A stretch of DNA of 64,000 bases from contig NZ_FMXO01000002.1 of NCBI RefSeq assembly GCF_900104215.1, forward strand, positions 124,001 through 188,000, written 5' to 3'. Source of the stretch: Desulfonatronum thiosulfatophilum (GTDB lineage Bacteria; Desulfobacterota; Desulfovibrionia; Desulfovibrionales; Desulfonatronaceae). Shown one piece after another: positions 1 through 7,873 of the stretch (position 1 is its first letter; each line of letters opens with the position of its first letter). The notes under the pieces are model-generated. The model searched no databases. It saw only the letters and a program-made list of their open reading frames with translations, and was not told the origin of the DNA. A program made the position numbers and the translations under genes.

Positions 1-227
1 AGGGTGATTTGCCTGAGACTCACCAATTCCGCATCAATTTCATTTGCATGTCCCGCATGGGGATCGGGCTCGTGAACATGACCCGCATGGGGATCGGGTT
101 CATGAACATGCGGCACGGGAGCAGGCGATTGGAAAACTCGATAGATAATAACCGCTGCAAGAATAAACAGCAGCATCAACATGAATACACTAAGGAAAAG
201 AAATCTTTTATTTTTTAAATTTCTCAT
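1..227 (-). CDS. RND efflux periplasmic adaptor (N-terminal part, runs off window)
   Basis: The reading frame starts with ATG at 227 after a GGAGCAATTA ribosome-binding region and stays open to the window edge, giving about 75 residues. The N-terminus is a short basic stretch followed by a hydrophobic anchor (residues about 8-28). A periplasmic segment follows with two tandem copies of HVHEPDPHAG, a His/Asp-rich unit likely to bind a metal ion. It lies 62 bp downstream of a TolC-type gene on the same strand, the usual order for a tripartite efflux system, so a HlyD/CusB-type membrane-fusion protein is the best reading. The His-rich leader favours a heavy-metal (Cus/Czc-like) pump over a drug pump. 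The family-defining barrel-sandwich domain lies outside the window, so the assignment rests on context and the N-terminus. Confidence 0.6.
   Translation of the reverse strand, partial: MRNLKNKRFLFLSVFMLMLLFILAAVIIYRVFQSPAPVPHVHEPDPHAGHVHEPDPHAGHANEIDAELVSLRQIT
52..111. repeat. Tandem 30-bp repeat encoding His-rich decapeptide
   Basis: Two head-to-tail 30-bp units (52-81 and 82-111) differ at only a few positions. They encode the repeated HVHEPDPHAG in the adaptor's periplasmic leader. The copy number could vary between strains. Confidence 0.85.
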
Positions 228-289
228 TAATTGCTCCTGCTAAGCATCCTTCAGGAGGCACGGTTTCTGGTTGTCGGATCAGGAAACAT

Positions 290-1648
290 TCATGGCAAAG
301 TGGACCATGAGAGCAACTCTTCGTCGGTTTCGATGTCCACGCATGAAATTTCACTGGCCAGCAGGTTTTCCATCCTGGCGACCCGCACTGCCTGATCGGT
401 TTGGGCGCGCACATGGGCCAACTCGAATTCAAGTAAGGTGTTTTCCGCGGTCACCAGGTCGGCTGCATTACGATTCCCCGTCCCAAACGCCTCCAGAGTC
501 ACCTCCAGTGCCTGCCTGGCCTGGGGAATGAGCGTGTCCTGATACAGCTCTCTCCTTCTGGCGGCATCCCGGTACTCATAGTGGAGCATTTCCAATTCCG
601 CTCCAAGCATATTGGCCTGCGAGACATGTTCTCTCAGGGCTGCGATTCTCGTGAGACCGGCCTCGCGCACCGCAGCGTCCCGTCTTTCCCTCCAGATGGG
701 AATGTTCAGACTGATGCTGGCGACGATCGCGTCCTTTCCGCTGTCGGGAGGAATAACCGGACCCCGGGCTTCCCTTGTTTGTATGGTTTCGAGACCCAGG
801 GTAATTTCGGGATAATACTCCTTCCTGGCCACGTCCTGGGCTTTTTGCGCGGCATCGGCCATGTGCTCCAAGGAATCGAGCTCAGGGCTCGCGTGGAGCA
901 GCAAGGCCCGCAGCTCGTTCGGAGTCGACTCCAAATGGACCAAAGGCACGTTGTCCGGAAAGGGGAGAGTCGCATCCAGCGGCCTGTTCATCACGGCATT
1001 CAAGCGGGCCGCGGCCGGCCGACGCAGATCCTGCAATGTCCTGTGTCGATCCAGAAGAATTCCAAGGCGCAGGTTCACCTCGACCACATCCACGTACTGG
1101 GCGTCGCCGACGGCGAATCGATCAACGGCGACCTGCGAGAGGTACTCCATAAGCTCCACGCTATCCCCGGCGATACGGATTGCCTCGGCAAGATAGGCAT
1201 ATTCCAGGTATGCTTCCTTCACTTGGGCACGAATCCGCCATCTGAGCGCATTGAACTGCGCCTCGGCGACTCGGGCTTCGCTCAGGGCCTGTTCTTCCAT
1301 CAGTCCGCGCTTACCCAGCCACGGAAAGGCCTGCATCAGTCCGACCCGGTAGCTTTGCGGCCCCACACGCGTTTCCACCTCCCGGATGAAATACGCGAAC
1401 GTAAAGCGGGGATCAGGCAGGGCAGAAACCTGGGGAGCCTTTTCCAGAGCGGCCTTCCACCTGTTGAAAGCCGCCTCCAGTTCGGGATTGTTCAGGGCTG
1501 CGATTTCCAGGTATTTGACCAAATCCGGTTCGGTCGCGCACTGCCGCTTTGCCACAATTTCGTCGTTGGCGGCCTCAACCGTCGCCATATTACCGAGTAC
1601 CAGAAAAAGGAGTAGAATAGAGAGAACACGGATAATGGAGGAAAACAT
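290..1648 (-). CDS. TolC family outer-membrane efflux protein
   Basis: This encodes about 452 residues of an outer-membrane channel subunit of a tripartite efflux pump. The ATG at 1648 is preferred because AGGAG lies 8 nt upstream and the protein then opens with a clear signal peptide (MFSSIIRVLSILLLFLVLG) ending near ATVEA. An upstream in-frame start at 1693 would put extra residues ahead of the signal. The body has the long amphipathic helices of the OEP family, with stretches such as ALNNPELEAAFNRWKAA and a repeated second half (LEVTLEAFGTGNRNAADLVTAE). The length is typical. The adaptor gene begins 62 bp downstream, so the two are probably co-transcribed. Confidence 0.9.
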   Translation of the reverse strand: MFSSIIRVLSILLLFLVLGNMATVEAANDEIVAKRQCATEPDLVKYLEIAALNNPELEAAFNRWKAALEKAPQVSALPDPRFTFAYFIREVETRVGPQSYRVGLMQAFPWLGKRGLMEEQALSEARVAEAQFNALRWRIRAQVKEAYLEYAYLAEAIRIAGDSVELMEYLSQVAVDRFAVGDAQYVDVVEVNLRLGILLDRHRTLQDLRRPAAARLNAVMNRPLDATLPFPDNVPLVHLESTPNELRALLLHASPELDSLEHMADAAQKAQDVARKEYYPEITLGLETIQTREARGPVIPPDSGKDAIVASISLNIPIWRERRDAAVREAGLTRIAALREHVSQANMLGAELEMLHYEYRDAARRRELYQDTLIPQARQALEVTLEAFGTGNRNAADLVTAENTLLEFELAHVRAQTDQAVRVARMENLLASEISCVDIETDEELLSWSTLP

Positions 1649-1759
1649 GCTTGAATCTCCTATCTTTAGTGACTTACTCCTGATAGCCTGCAAGAAAAAA
1701 CAAGAAGTTTTGAACCCGAAGGAGGAGTATTGTCCAAACCCGGGTGACGGTCTTGAGAT

Positions 1760-1965
1760 AACCGCCCGCTACGCTCAAGGCGCAGGGGACGCCAAGGAAA
1801 CATTTTGGAAGCAGGGAAAGAGCTGCTTTCCAAAAGAATGTCTCACCCCTGCCGGGGTGATGTCACTTCGCCGTCAGGCGTGAAGCCTTATGCCTGCCGC
1901 GTCTTTCCAGCGGAAGGCAAAAATTCTTCTTGGCGTCCTCCGTGCCTCGAGCGAAGCGGGCGGTT
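1760..1965. repeat. Structured interspersed repeat, copy A
   Basis: This element of about 206 bp is bounded by inverted repeats of about 35 bp (aaccgcccgctacgctcaag... against ...gagcgaagcgggcggtt). Inside are four nested hairpins: around 1809-1833, 1842-1860, 1866-1884 and 1889-1918. A second copy lies at 37474-37669, and several stems differ between copies by paired changes. No gene is seen in the surrounding gap 1649-2121. Confidence 0.8.
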
Positions 1966-2121
1966 CAAATATCTTCAGTTTAGGTTGCGGGCACGGCCCG
2001 CCTTGGGGCTTGATACGATTGCACTTTTCAAGTGCGACTGACCAGGAGGACTTCGCTTGGACCCGAGGCAAGAGCCCGGTGCGGGAGTCCCTCCCGCCGG
2101 GCCGGACCATGCCCGGCGGCT

Positions 2122-3408
2122 TTAGGAAGGCTTGACCGCCAGACCGTCCGGTCCGATGAACTGGACTTGTCTGCGCGGGAAGACGCTGATCAGATGACCG
2201 GCATGTTTTTCTTTCTTCAGCTCGGCCATGACCCGCATGGTCAGTTCGCTCTTCCATTTGCGACGTTCGCGGGCATTTACCAGATAGCGGATGGTCAGGT
2301 CCGTCCAGGACTCATTCATGGAGACGAAGACCCGTGGTTCTTCGGCCACTCCGACTTCCAGGCCGGCTCTTTCCAGGATCTCGGCGTAGCGGTGGGCGGG
2401 CGCGGACATGTGGGGTTCCAACAGCTCCCGGGCAACATCGGTCAGGACGCGCATCCCGAGGCCGAGGTCCGATTCGTTGGCCAGGGGCACGGTCAGTTCG
2501 TCCCATACGTAGGGAAAGTCGCGGGTCAGGTTGACCACGGTCCCAGCCAACACCTCATTGTTGGGAAAAGTGATCAGCCGTCCGGTAGGCTGTTCGGCCT
2601 GGACGAATCCTCCCCGGCTTGGAGACCCGATTTCCCAGACCGTGGTCGCGAGATAATCGATCTGGTAGACGTCGCCGAACACGTCCCCCACCGCCACCCG
2701 GTCCCCAACGCGGTAATATCCCTTGAACGAGTTGAGCAGCCAGCCGCTGAAGCTTTCAATGGGCGTCTGCAGCGCCCAGGACAATGCCAGACCGATCAGG
2801 CCGAGGGAGCCGACAAGGGCCCGGATGTCTCCGGCCAGAACGCTCAGTGATATGCCGGCGGCGAAGATCCAGATGACGATGCCGATGAGCGCGACAACGG
2901 CATCGGCCTTTTCCCAACGCTTGAGTGTCCTGCGTAGAAGAGGACGGACGAGCCGCACCAGAACCCAGGCCACGACGACGACGCCCAGGACCACCAGAAA
3001 TTTGGGCAGATTGCCGTACAATCCATACCAGAGCGTTTCCAGAGTCCGGGCCGCCTCCTCGGCCGCGGCCTGGCCGATGGGTTCGGTGGGTTCCGGACTT
3101 TGGCCCTCCCGCTCCGGAGACAAATCCTGGTCCGGATCCGCGGGGGCCGGGGAAACGGCTTCCGATGCCGGAGACGGTTCTCCGGCATCAATGGCGAGAC
3201 CGGCTTCCCACGGAGCGATCAACAGCAGGAGAAGACTGGTTATGGCCACGGCAAGCAACGTGGCCTGCCGAAAATGCCGCAACCTGCCTCTGGCGCTTGC
3301 CACTCTCCCCCCCGGACGGCGGCCACGCATCCTGCCCCGCCTCTGGCGGCGCGGCCGACGGCTCCGGATCACGTTTTCCCGGCTTGTGGTTGTCGGTCTC
3401 AGCTGCAT
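2122..3408 (-). CDS. MscS family mechanosensitive ion channel
   Basis: This 428-residue inner-membrane channel probably opens on membrane tension to release solutes on osmotic downshock. A very basic N-terminus (residues 1-45) is followed by a first hydrophobic segment and a Pro/Glu-rich linker. Three membrane helices follow: FLVVLGVVVVAWVLV, a segment around VALIGIVIWIFAAG, and the pore-lining helix ending in ALSWALQTPIESFSGWLL. The MscS beta domain then begins with GYYRVGDRVAVGDVFGDV, with the conserved FPNNEVL further on. The GAGGAAC ribosome-binding site before 3408 supports the start. It is the last gene of the long minus-strand run, 86 bp after an OPT-like gene, and may be an independent osmotic valve. 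Confidence 0.92.
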   Translation of the reverse strand: MQLRPTTTSRENVIRSRRPRRQRRGRMRGRRPGGRVASARGRLRHFRQATLLAVAITSLLLLLIAPWEAGLAIDAGEPSPASEAVSPAPADPDQDLSPEREGQSPEPTEPIGQAAAEEAARTLETLWYGLYGNLPKFLVVLGVVVVAWVLVRLVRPLLRRTLKRWEKADAVVALIGIVIWIFAAGISLSVLAGDIRALVGSLGLIGLALSWALQTPIESFSGWLLNSFKGYYRVGDRVAVGDVFGDVYQIDYLATTVWEIGSPSRGGFVQAEQPTGRLITFPNNEVLAGTVVNLTRDFPYVWDELTVPLANESDLGLGMRVLTDVARELLEPHMSAPAHRYAEILERAGLEVGVAEEPRVFVSMNESWTDLTIRYLVNARERRKWKSELTMRVMAELKKEKHAGHLISVFPRRQVQFIGPDGLAVKPS

Positions 3409-3494
3409 TGCCGTTCCTCGGGAACATCAACAGATAGTCTTAAGGATTGAAAGATTGAACCGCCGCCCGCTCCCGTTGGCCGCTCAAACCGCTG

Positions 3495-5453
3495 TCAATA
3501 CGCCAGCCGTCCCAGCGACTTGAGTATCAGGGTGAAGCCCATGGCCATCATGCCGGTCAGTCCCATGCCGCAGGAAAAGCCGGCCAGGAGCACGGGCGCG
3601 TACTGTCGCCAGGATGCGCCGTATTTTTTGTAGAAATAATACCTGCCCAGCAGCGCGCCGAAGACCTCGAGGATAATGCCGTGAGGCGTGCTCTGCCCCA
3701 ACCCGCGGACCACGCCGTAGATGAGCAGGACCGGCAGCCCCAGCAGGGACAGGATGGCGTAGGTGACCAGGCCGAAAACCGCTCCCGCGCCGACGATCAC
3801 GATGTTGAGGGCCTGAAAGAACAGGGAATCCCCTTCCAGGGTCGACGTCTGCAGGAGCAGCGAATTCAGCGCCTGCAGGTGCCAGAGTTCCTGGGCGTAC
3901 GGATAGCCGGCCGAGGGTATGGGCGCCAGTCGCCACAGGAATTGGGAAAAGATCAGCGACGCGGTGATGACGATGGGGAAGACCAGGATCTCGGCCTTGA
4001 TGATGCCCCGCAAACTTGTCCCGGTCAGTTCGATCTGACGAAACTGCACCGTAGCCTCGCCGTAGTTGTGCATCGGAATGGGCGCGTACCAGATCTCGAT
4101 GCCCTGGTAGCCGAAAAACCGGGCTCCGGCGATGAAGCTGGCCTCCCGGACCAGGGGCAGACTGACGAACTGCCCGGCCATGCCCTCCATGCGCGCCGAG
4201 ATGTAGGAAATGATCGGCGTGTAGACGAAACCGTAGACCACGAAGAAGATCCAGGGGAATGTCGGCACCAGGAGCAGGCAGAGTCCGATGTAGGCCCAGG
4301 TGGAAAAGACGTAAATGCCGATGGAGACCCAGAAATTGATGTCCCCCCGGCCCTTGGGAGGATTGAAGAGCAGGCTGAAGTCCAGCTTGCCGTGCCCGGA
4401 TCGACGCAAGGAACTGACCACGGACCAGATGCCGATCACCGCGATGGCCAGGCCCAGACCGATGCCGAAACTCATATAGAAGTCGAAATTATTGGCAAAG
4501 ACCGTTTCCACGGTGGCCATGCCTGGGTGCCAGCGGTGCAGGATGCCCTGGCTGTAGAGCACGGGATTGGCCATCACCGTGATCAGCAGGCCCACGAATC
4601 CGCCGATTACTGCCCAGAACGGCAGGACCATGCCCACGAAGACCAGCCCCAGATCCAGCTGCAGGCCCATGGCCACCGCGGGCAGGATGCCTTCGGTGTG
4701 CTGGGTCAACTCGATCCACGGTATGGGGATCAGGCGGATCTGCTCGGCCAGCAGCAGACCTGAAAGAGCGGGCAGGAGCACGTAGAAAAAACCGAAAAGC
4801 ATCCCGATCACCCCTCCGATGGAAAACACCCGCCACTTCCACCCCGTCTTGCGATCCTCGGTGGATTCCGCCAGGGCCATGGTGCCCAGTGCGCCCACCG
4901 GCGCCATCGGGAAGGGCAGCTTTTCTACATCCGAAGTGATCCGGTACAGGGCGTAGCCCAGGCCGAAATGGTCGATGCGCTGGATAAGCTGCGCGCCGAA
5001 GAGCAGGAGAATGGGAATCAGCCAATCCCGATGCAGAAATGTTCGTTCCAGGTAGGATTCGGATTCGGGTTGCGGAGCGATCCACTCCGGGATGAATTCC
5101 ACCAGCCCCAGCATTCTGGCCGCGTCGGACTGGACCAGGTACTGGCTCCAGATCAATCCCTGGAACGGCGAGGCCAGGGCCGCCCCGGCCATGTAATAGA
5201 GCAGGAACACCTCCTGCTGCTTGAGTTCCGTGTAGGATCGCTTGGCGATTTCCGCGAAAAGGATGATGGTCACCCAGCGCGCCGCCGGCCCGATGCCCTG
5301 ACCGATAACCAGCTGCAGATACATGGAACCGGGCATCATCAGGAAGCCGATGAAGACCGCCCCGATGATGGTTTTCCAGTCGAACCCCTCCTCGAAATGC
5401 TTCGGAGGGACCAGAAGATCCCGATATTCTTTGAGTTCCTTGTCTTCACGCAT
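3495..5453 (-). CDS. OPT-like multi-pass membrane protein (DUF6785/DUF6784 type)
   Basis: This 652-residue protein has about 14 predicted membrane segments and resembles oligopeptide-transporter (OPT)-like proteins of unknown substrate. Its cytoplasmic N-terminus (residues 1-25, charged) precedes the first helix (TIIGAVFIGFLMMPGSMYL). Later hydrophobic segments include VIGMLFGFFYVLLPALSGLLL and a C-terminal block around LNIVIVGAGAVFGLVTYAIL. It is the second of two such genes, separated from the first (5849-7873) by 395 bp that include a transposable-element insertion. The pair follows an FtsX-type ABC transporter, suggesting that both move or sense an envelope molecule. The substrate cannot be deduced. 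Confidence 0.75.
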   Translation of the reverse strand: MREDKELKEYRDLLVPPKHFEEGFDWKTIIGAVFIGFLMMPGSMYLQLVIGQGIGPAARWVTIILFAEIAKRSYTELKQQEVFLLYYMAGAALASPFQGLIWSQYLVQSDAARMLGLVEFIPEWIAPQPESESYLERTFLHRDWLIPILLLFGAQLIQRIDHFGLGYALYRITSDVEKLPFPMAPVGALGTMALAESTEDRKTGWKWRVFSIGGVIGMLFGFFYVLLPALSGLLLAEQIRLIPIPWIELTQHTEGILPAVAMGLQLDLGLVFVGMVLPFWAVIGGFVGLLITVMANPVLYSQGILHRWHPGMATVETVFANNFDFYMSFGIGLGLAIAVIGIWSVVSSLRRSGHGKLDFSLLFNPPKGRGDINFWVSIGIYVFSTWAYIGLCLLLVPTFPWIFFVVYGFVYTPIISYISARMEGMAGQFVSLPLVREASFIAGARFFGYQGIEIWYAPIPMHNYGEATVQFRQIELTGTSLRGIIKAEILVFPIVITASLIFSQFLWRLAPIPSAGYPYAQELWHLQALNSLLLQTSTLEGDSLFFQALNIVIVGAGAVFGLVTYAILSLLGLPVLLIYGVVRGLGQSTPHGIILEVFGALLGRYYFYKKYGASWRQYAPVLLAGFSCGMGLTGMMAMGFTLILKSLGRLAY

Positions 5454-5528
5454 GGGCTGTCACATTGCCTTGATTTGAAGCCTTCAGGCGGGCACGCCAT
5501 TGCAGTTGGGCTGCATTCTCATTTGATA

Positions 5529-5721
5529 GTAACTGCTCAAAAACTTGCGGCAATCAAAGAGATAAATCCTGGGAGCGCCGCACCCCAGTGCGGCAGCGGT
5601 GTAGCGCATTCAGAACCAAGTTCCGGCTGGAGCGTGGCCCCAGTAGCTGGATCACCAAACTCCGCGTAGTTGGGAAACATTGCACAGGAAACCTCAACGC
5701 CCGGCTTTATTGAGCAGTTAC
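5529..5721. mobile_element. MITE-like element with perfect terminal inverted repeats and 8-bp target duplication
   Basis: The element begins GTAACTGCTCAA (5529-5540) and ends TTGAGCAGTTAC (5710-5721). It is flanked on both sides by the 8-bp direct repeat atttgata (5521-5528 and 5722-5729). The interior holds a GC-rich palindrome and no open reading frame of note. Ends in GTAA plus 8-bp duplications are known hallmarks of the IS66 family, so mobilisation by an IS66-like transposase is inferred. It sits between the two OPT-like genes. Confidence 0.85.
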
Positions 5722-5754
5722 ATTTGATAATGCTTTCTTTGTGAGTGTGACCTT

Positions 5755-5803
5755 ATTTCGATCTCCAACCCGATTTCGATACCGATTTCAATTACGATTT
5801 CGA
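5755..5803. repeat. Degenerate hexamer repeat (GATTTC/CGATTT)
   Basis: Imperfect tandem copies of a 6-bp unit (cgatttcgat, ccgatttcaattacgatttcg). A similar unit on the opposite strand occurs at 51241-51290. It is non-coding and lies at the 3' end of the upstream OPT-like gene. Confidence 0.6.
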
Positions 5804-5848
5804 CAACCTACAGTAACGGTTACGAGAGCATTGAATTCAGAAATCGTA

Positions 5849-7873
5849 TTACAATGGGAAGACCTGGTAGCTCGTCCCGGCGAACATACCCACCAGGGCC
5901 CAGATGCCGCCCATCAGAAAGTCGCCGAGCACAAGGCCGACGAAAAAAAACCTGACCTGATTGAACAGGCTCGTGCCGCCGTAGCGCAGGCAGAGGCGGT
6001 TGCAGAGCCAGCCCACGAAAAACGAAAACCAGAGCATCTGCATGCCGGTGCTGTAGGCGGTGAGGTAGCCGATGGGATGCAGGCTCCACCAGGTTACCCT
6101 GTAGTACATGAACACCAGAAAAAGCATGATCAGCGCGCCCACCCCGGCAAAGCTGACGATCCATTCGTTCGGGCCGGTGGGCACGTCCAACAACCGCTGG
6201 ACGTTCTCGTAGGCGGCGATGGTCGAGCTTGTGGCCCAGTCCATGTCCATGTCCCGAACGCCGTACCTGTAGCTCAGAGCCAGCATGGTCACGAAGGAAA
6301 GGACCACGGCGACCACCAGGGTTCCTCCAAGCACCGCGAACCAGACCCGACGATTGCGGACATTCTCCGAAACCTTGGCCGAGTGAAAGAGCGTCGGCAA
6401 CAGCGATTCCCGCAGGCTCAGAAACAGAACCTTCTGCATCACGGCCGTGGCCAGCAGCCCCGCGTTGCCCAGGAAGCCGCTGCCGAACGTCCCGATCAGA
6501 CCGTCCATGGGAGCGGCGGTCAGGGGGAAGATCGGCAGCCCTCCCTGGACGATGATCCGGCTGGACACGATGAGCACCAGAAAAAAGGCCAGGGGCACGA
6601 GCACCGCCGCTACCATGGGCAACCCAAAGGACCAGCACCACCAGATCAGGCAAAGCCCGCCCACGAGCAGCCCCCACATCGGCCATCCGGAAGTTTCCCA
6701 ATTGTCCCGGTCGGATTCCCGATCATGACTCCCCTCCCCTTCCGCTGTTCTTTTCCGCGACCGAAACATCAGCGCGGCCTGCTGCCGCAGATGAGTACGG
6801 GCCAGCCAGAGGATGAACAGGAAGAAGATCAGATAGGCCCCGATGGTCTGCGCCTCTTCAGGCCGGGCAAAATCGGCGCCGAATGTCGCCCCCAGAGCGG
6901 CCTGCGGGAATTGCAGTCCGGAGACATAGAGCAGGCCGGTGCCCAGTCCGGCCAGGAGATAGAAAAACCAGAAGCTGAAGGAAATCTGGCGCGGCGCCAG
7001 GAAGGCGAAAGCGATAAAGGCCGGAAAAATATAGATCCGCAGGTTGTAAAAACCGGAGAAGAGCCCGTATTTCGGAAAGTAGCCGCCGGCCAGAATCAGG
7101 GTCGGCAGCTCTGGAACATGCGGAAAATAGAAGTGCAGACCGTTGAGCAAATGCAGGACAGCAGCCGAGAGCAATCCGACCAGCAAAAAGCGGTCCCGGA
7201 AAAAAGCCCCCATGCCGCGGTTGTCCAAGGCTTCGCCCATGAGCTGCGGAACGCGCAGCAGGGGAAAGGTGATCCGCTCGTTGACGACCCACTGCTTGCC
7301 CAGCAGGGCCATCAGGCAGAACATGACGAAGAAGCACAGCAGCACGAACGCGCTCCAGGTGATGAGCGGGCCGACCCAGACATCCCAATGGATGCTCCGG
7401 AGCACCTCGGTCCAAGACATGTCCCACCCGCCGTCCAGACCGTCATAGATGGTCCGCACGGCGTCGAATCCCGCACCGCCTTCAGCGGCGTCGGGGTACC
7501 ACGCCCCCGGCAGCAGGGGCTGCAGGGACTCGGCCCAGCGGAATCCATCCGCAGCGAAATAGAAGGGCGCCGTGATGTTGATAAAAAAGGTCTGGGCCAG
7601 TCCGGCATAGGAAACGCCTGAAAAGACGACCATGAAGACCCACATCGTGAGCACTTCGTTGCCGGAAAAGACGCCGGGCCCCTTGCGCAGCCAGCCGGTA
7701 AAGGCCGAAAAGACGAACAACCAGGCCGCGATGAAAAAGGGGGCCAGGGGAAAGTGCCCTCCCCCGAGGGAGGTGTTGTGCAGATAGGCACTGTTGTACG
7801 GGGTGATCACGCACAGGATCAGACCCAGGACGAGTCCGACGATGAATGCTCTGGGACGAACGACCTCAGTCAT
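5849..7873 (-). CDS. OPT-like multi-pass membrane protein (DUF6785/DUF6784 type)
   Basis: This 674-residue integral membrane protein has about 14-16 hydrophobic segments, starting with AFIVGLVLGLILCVITPYNSAYL at residues 9-31. The next segments, FIAAWLFVFSAFTGWL and LTMWVFMVVFSGVSYAGL, fit the OPT-like DUF6785 family. A charged cytoplasmic loop (around residues 360-395, RSRKRTAEGEGSHDRESDRD) splits the protein into two halves. Its ATG overlaps the stop of the giant FtsX gene (ATGA, 7870-7873), so the two are translationally coupled and probably work together. The substrate is unknown. Together with the gene at 3495-5453 it forms a paralogous pair of similar topology. Confidence 0.78.
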   Translation of the reverse strand: MTEVVRPRAFIVGLVLGLILCVITPYNSAYLHNTSLGGGHFPLAPFFIAAWLFVFSAFTGWLRKGPGVFSGNEVLTMWVFMVVFSGVSYAGLAQTFFINITAPFYFAADGFRWAESLQPLLPGAWYPDAAEGGAGFDAVRTIYDGLDGGWDMSWTEVLRSIHWDVWVGPLITWSAFVLLCFFVMFCLMALLGKQWVVNERITFPLLRVPQLMGEALDNRGMGAFFRDRFLLVGLLSAAVLHLLNGLHFYFPHVPELPTLILAGGYFPKYGLFSGFYNLRIYIFPAFIAFAFLAPRQISFSFWFFYLLAGLGTGLLYVSGLQFPQAALGATFGADFARPEEAQTIGAYLIFFLFILWLARTHLRQQAALMFRSRKRTAEGEGSHDRESDRDNWETSGWPMWGLLVGGLCLIWWCWSFGLPMVAAVLVPLAFFLVLIVSSRIIVQGGLPIFPLTAAPMDGLIGTFGSGFLGNAGLLATAVMQKVLFLSLRESLLPTLFHSAKVSENVRNRRVWFAVLGGTLVVAVVLSFVTMLALSYRYGVRDMDMDWATSSTIAAYENVQRLLDVPTGPNEWIVSFAGVGALIMLFLVFMYYRVTWWSLHPIGYLTAYSTGMQMLWFSFFVGWLCNRLCLRYGGTSLFNQVRFFFVGLVLGDFLMGGIWALVGMFAGTSYQVFPL

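Noticed and set aside
1760-1965. Possible CRISPR-like or tRNA-like structure
   Set aside because: There is only one inverted-repeat unit with no spacer series, and no cloverleaf with anticodon could be drawn.
5741-7621. 626-codon plus-strand frame opposite an OPT-like gene
   Set aside because: It is antisense to a well-supported membrane protein, has no ribosome-binding site, and shows a composition expected of a shadow frame.
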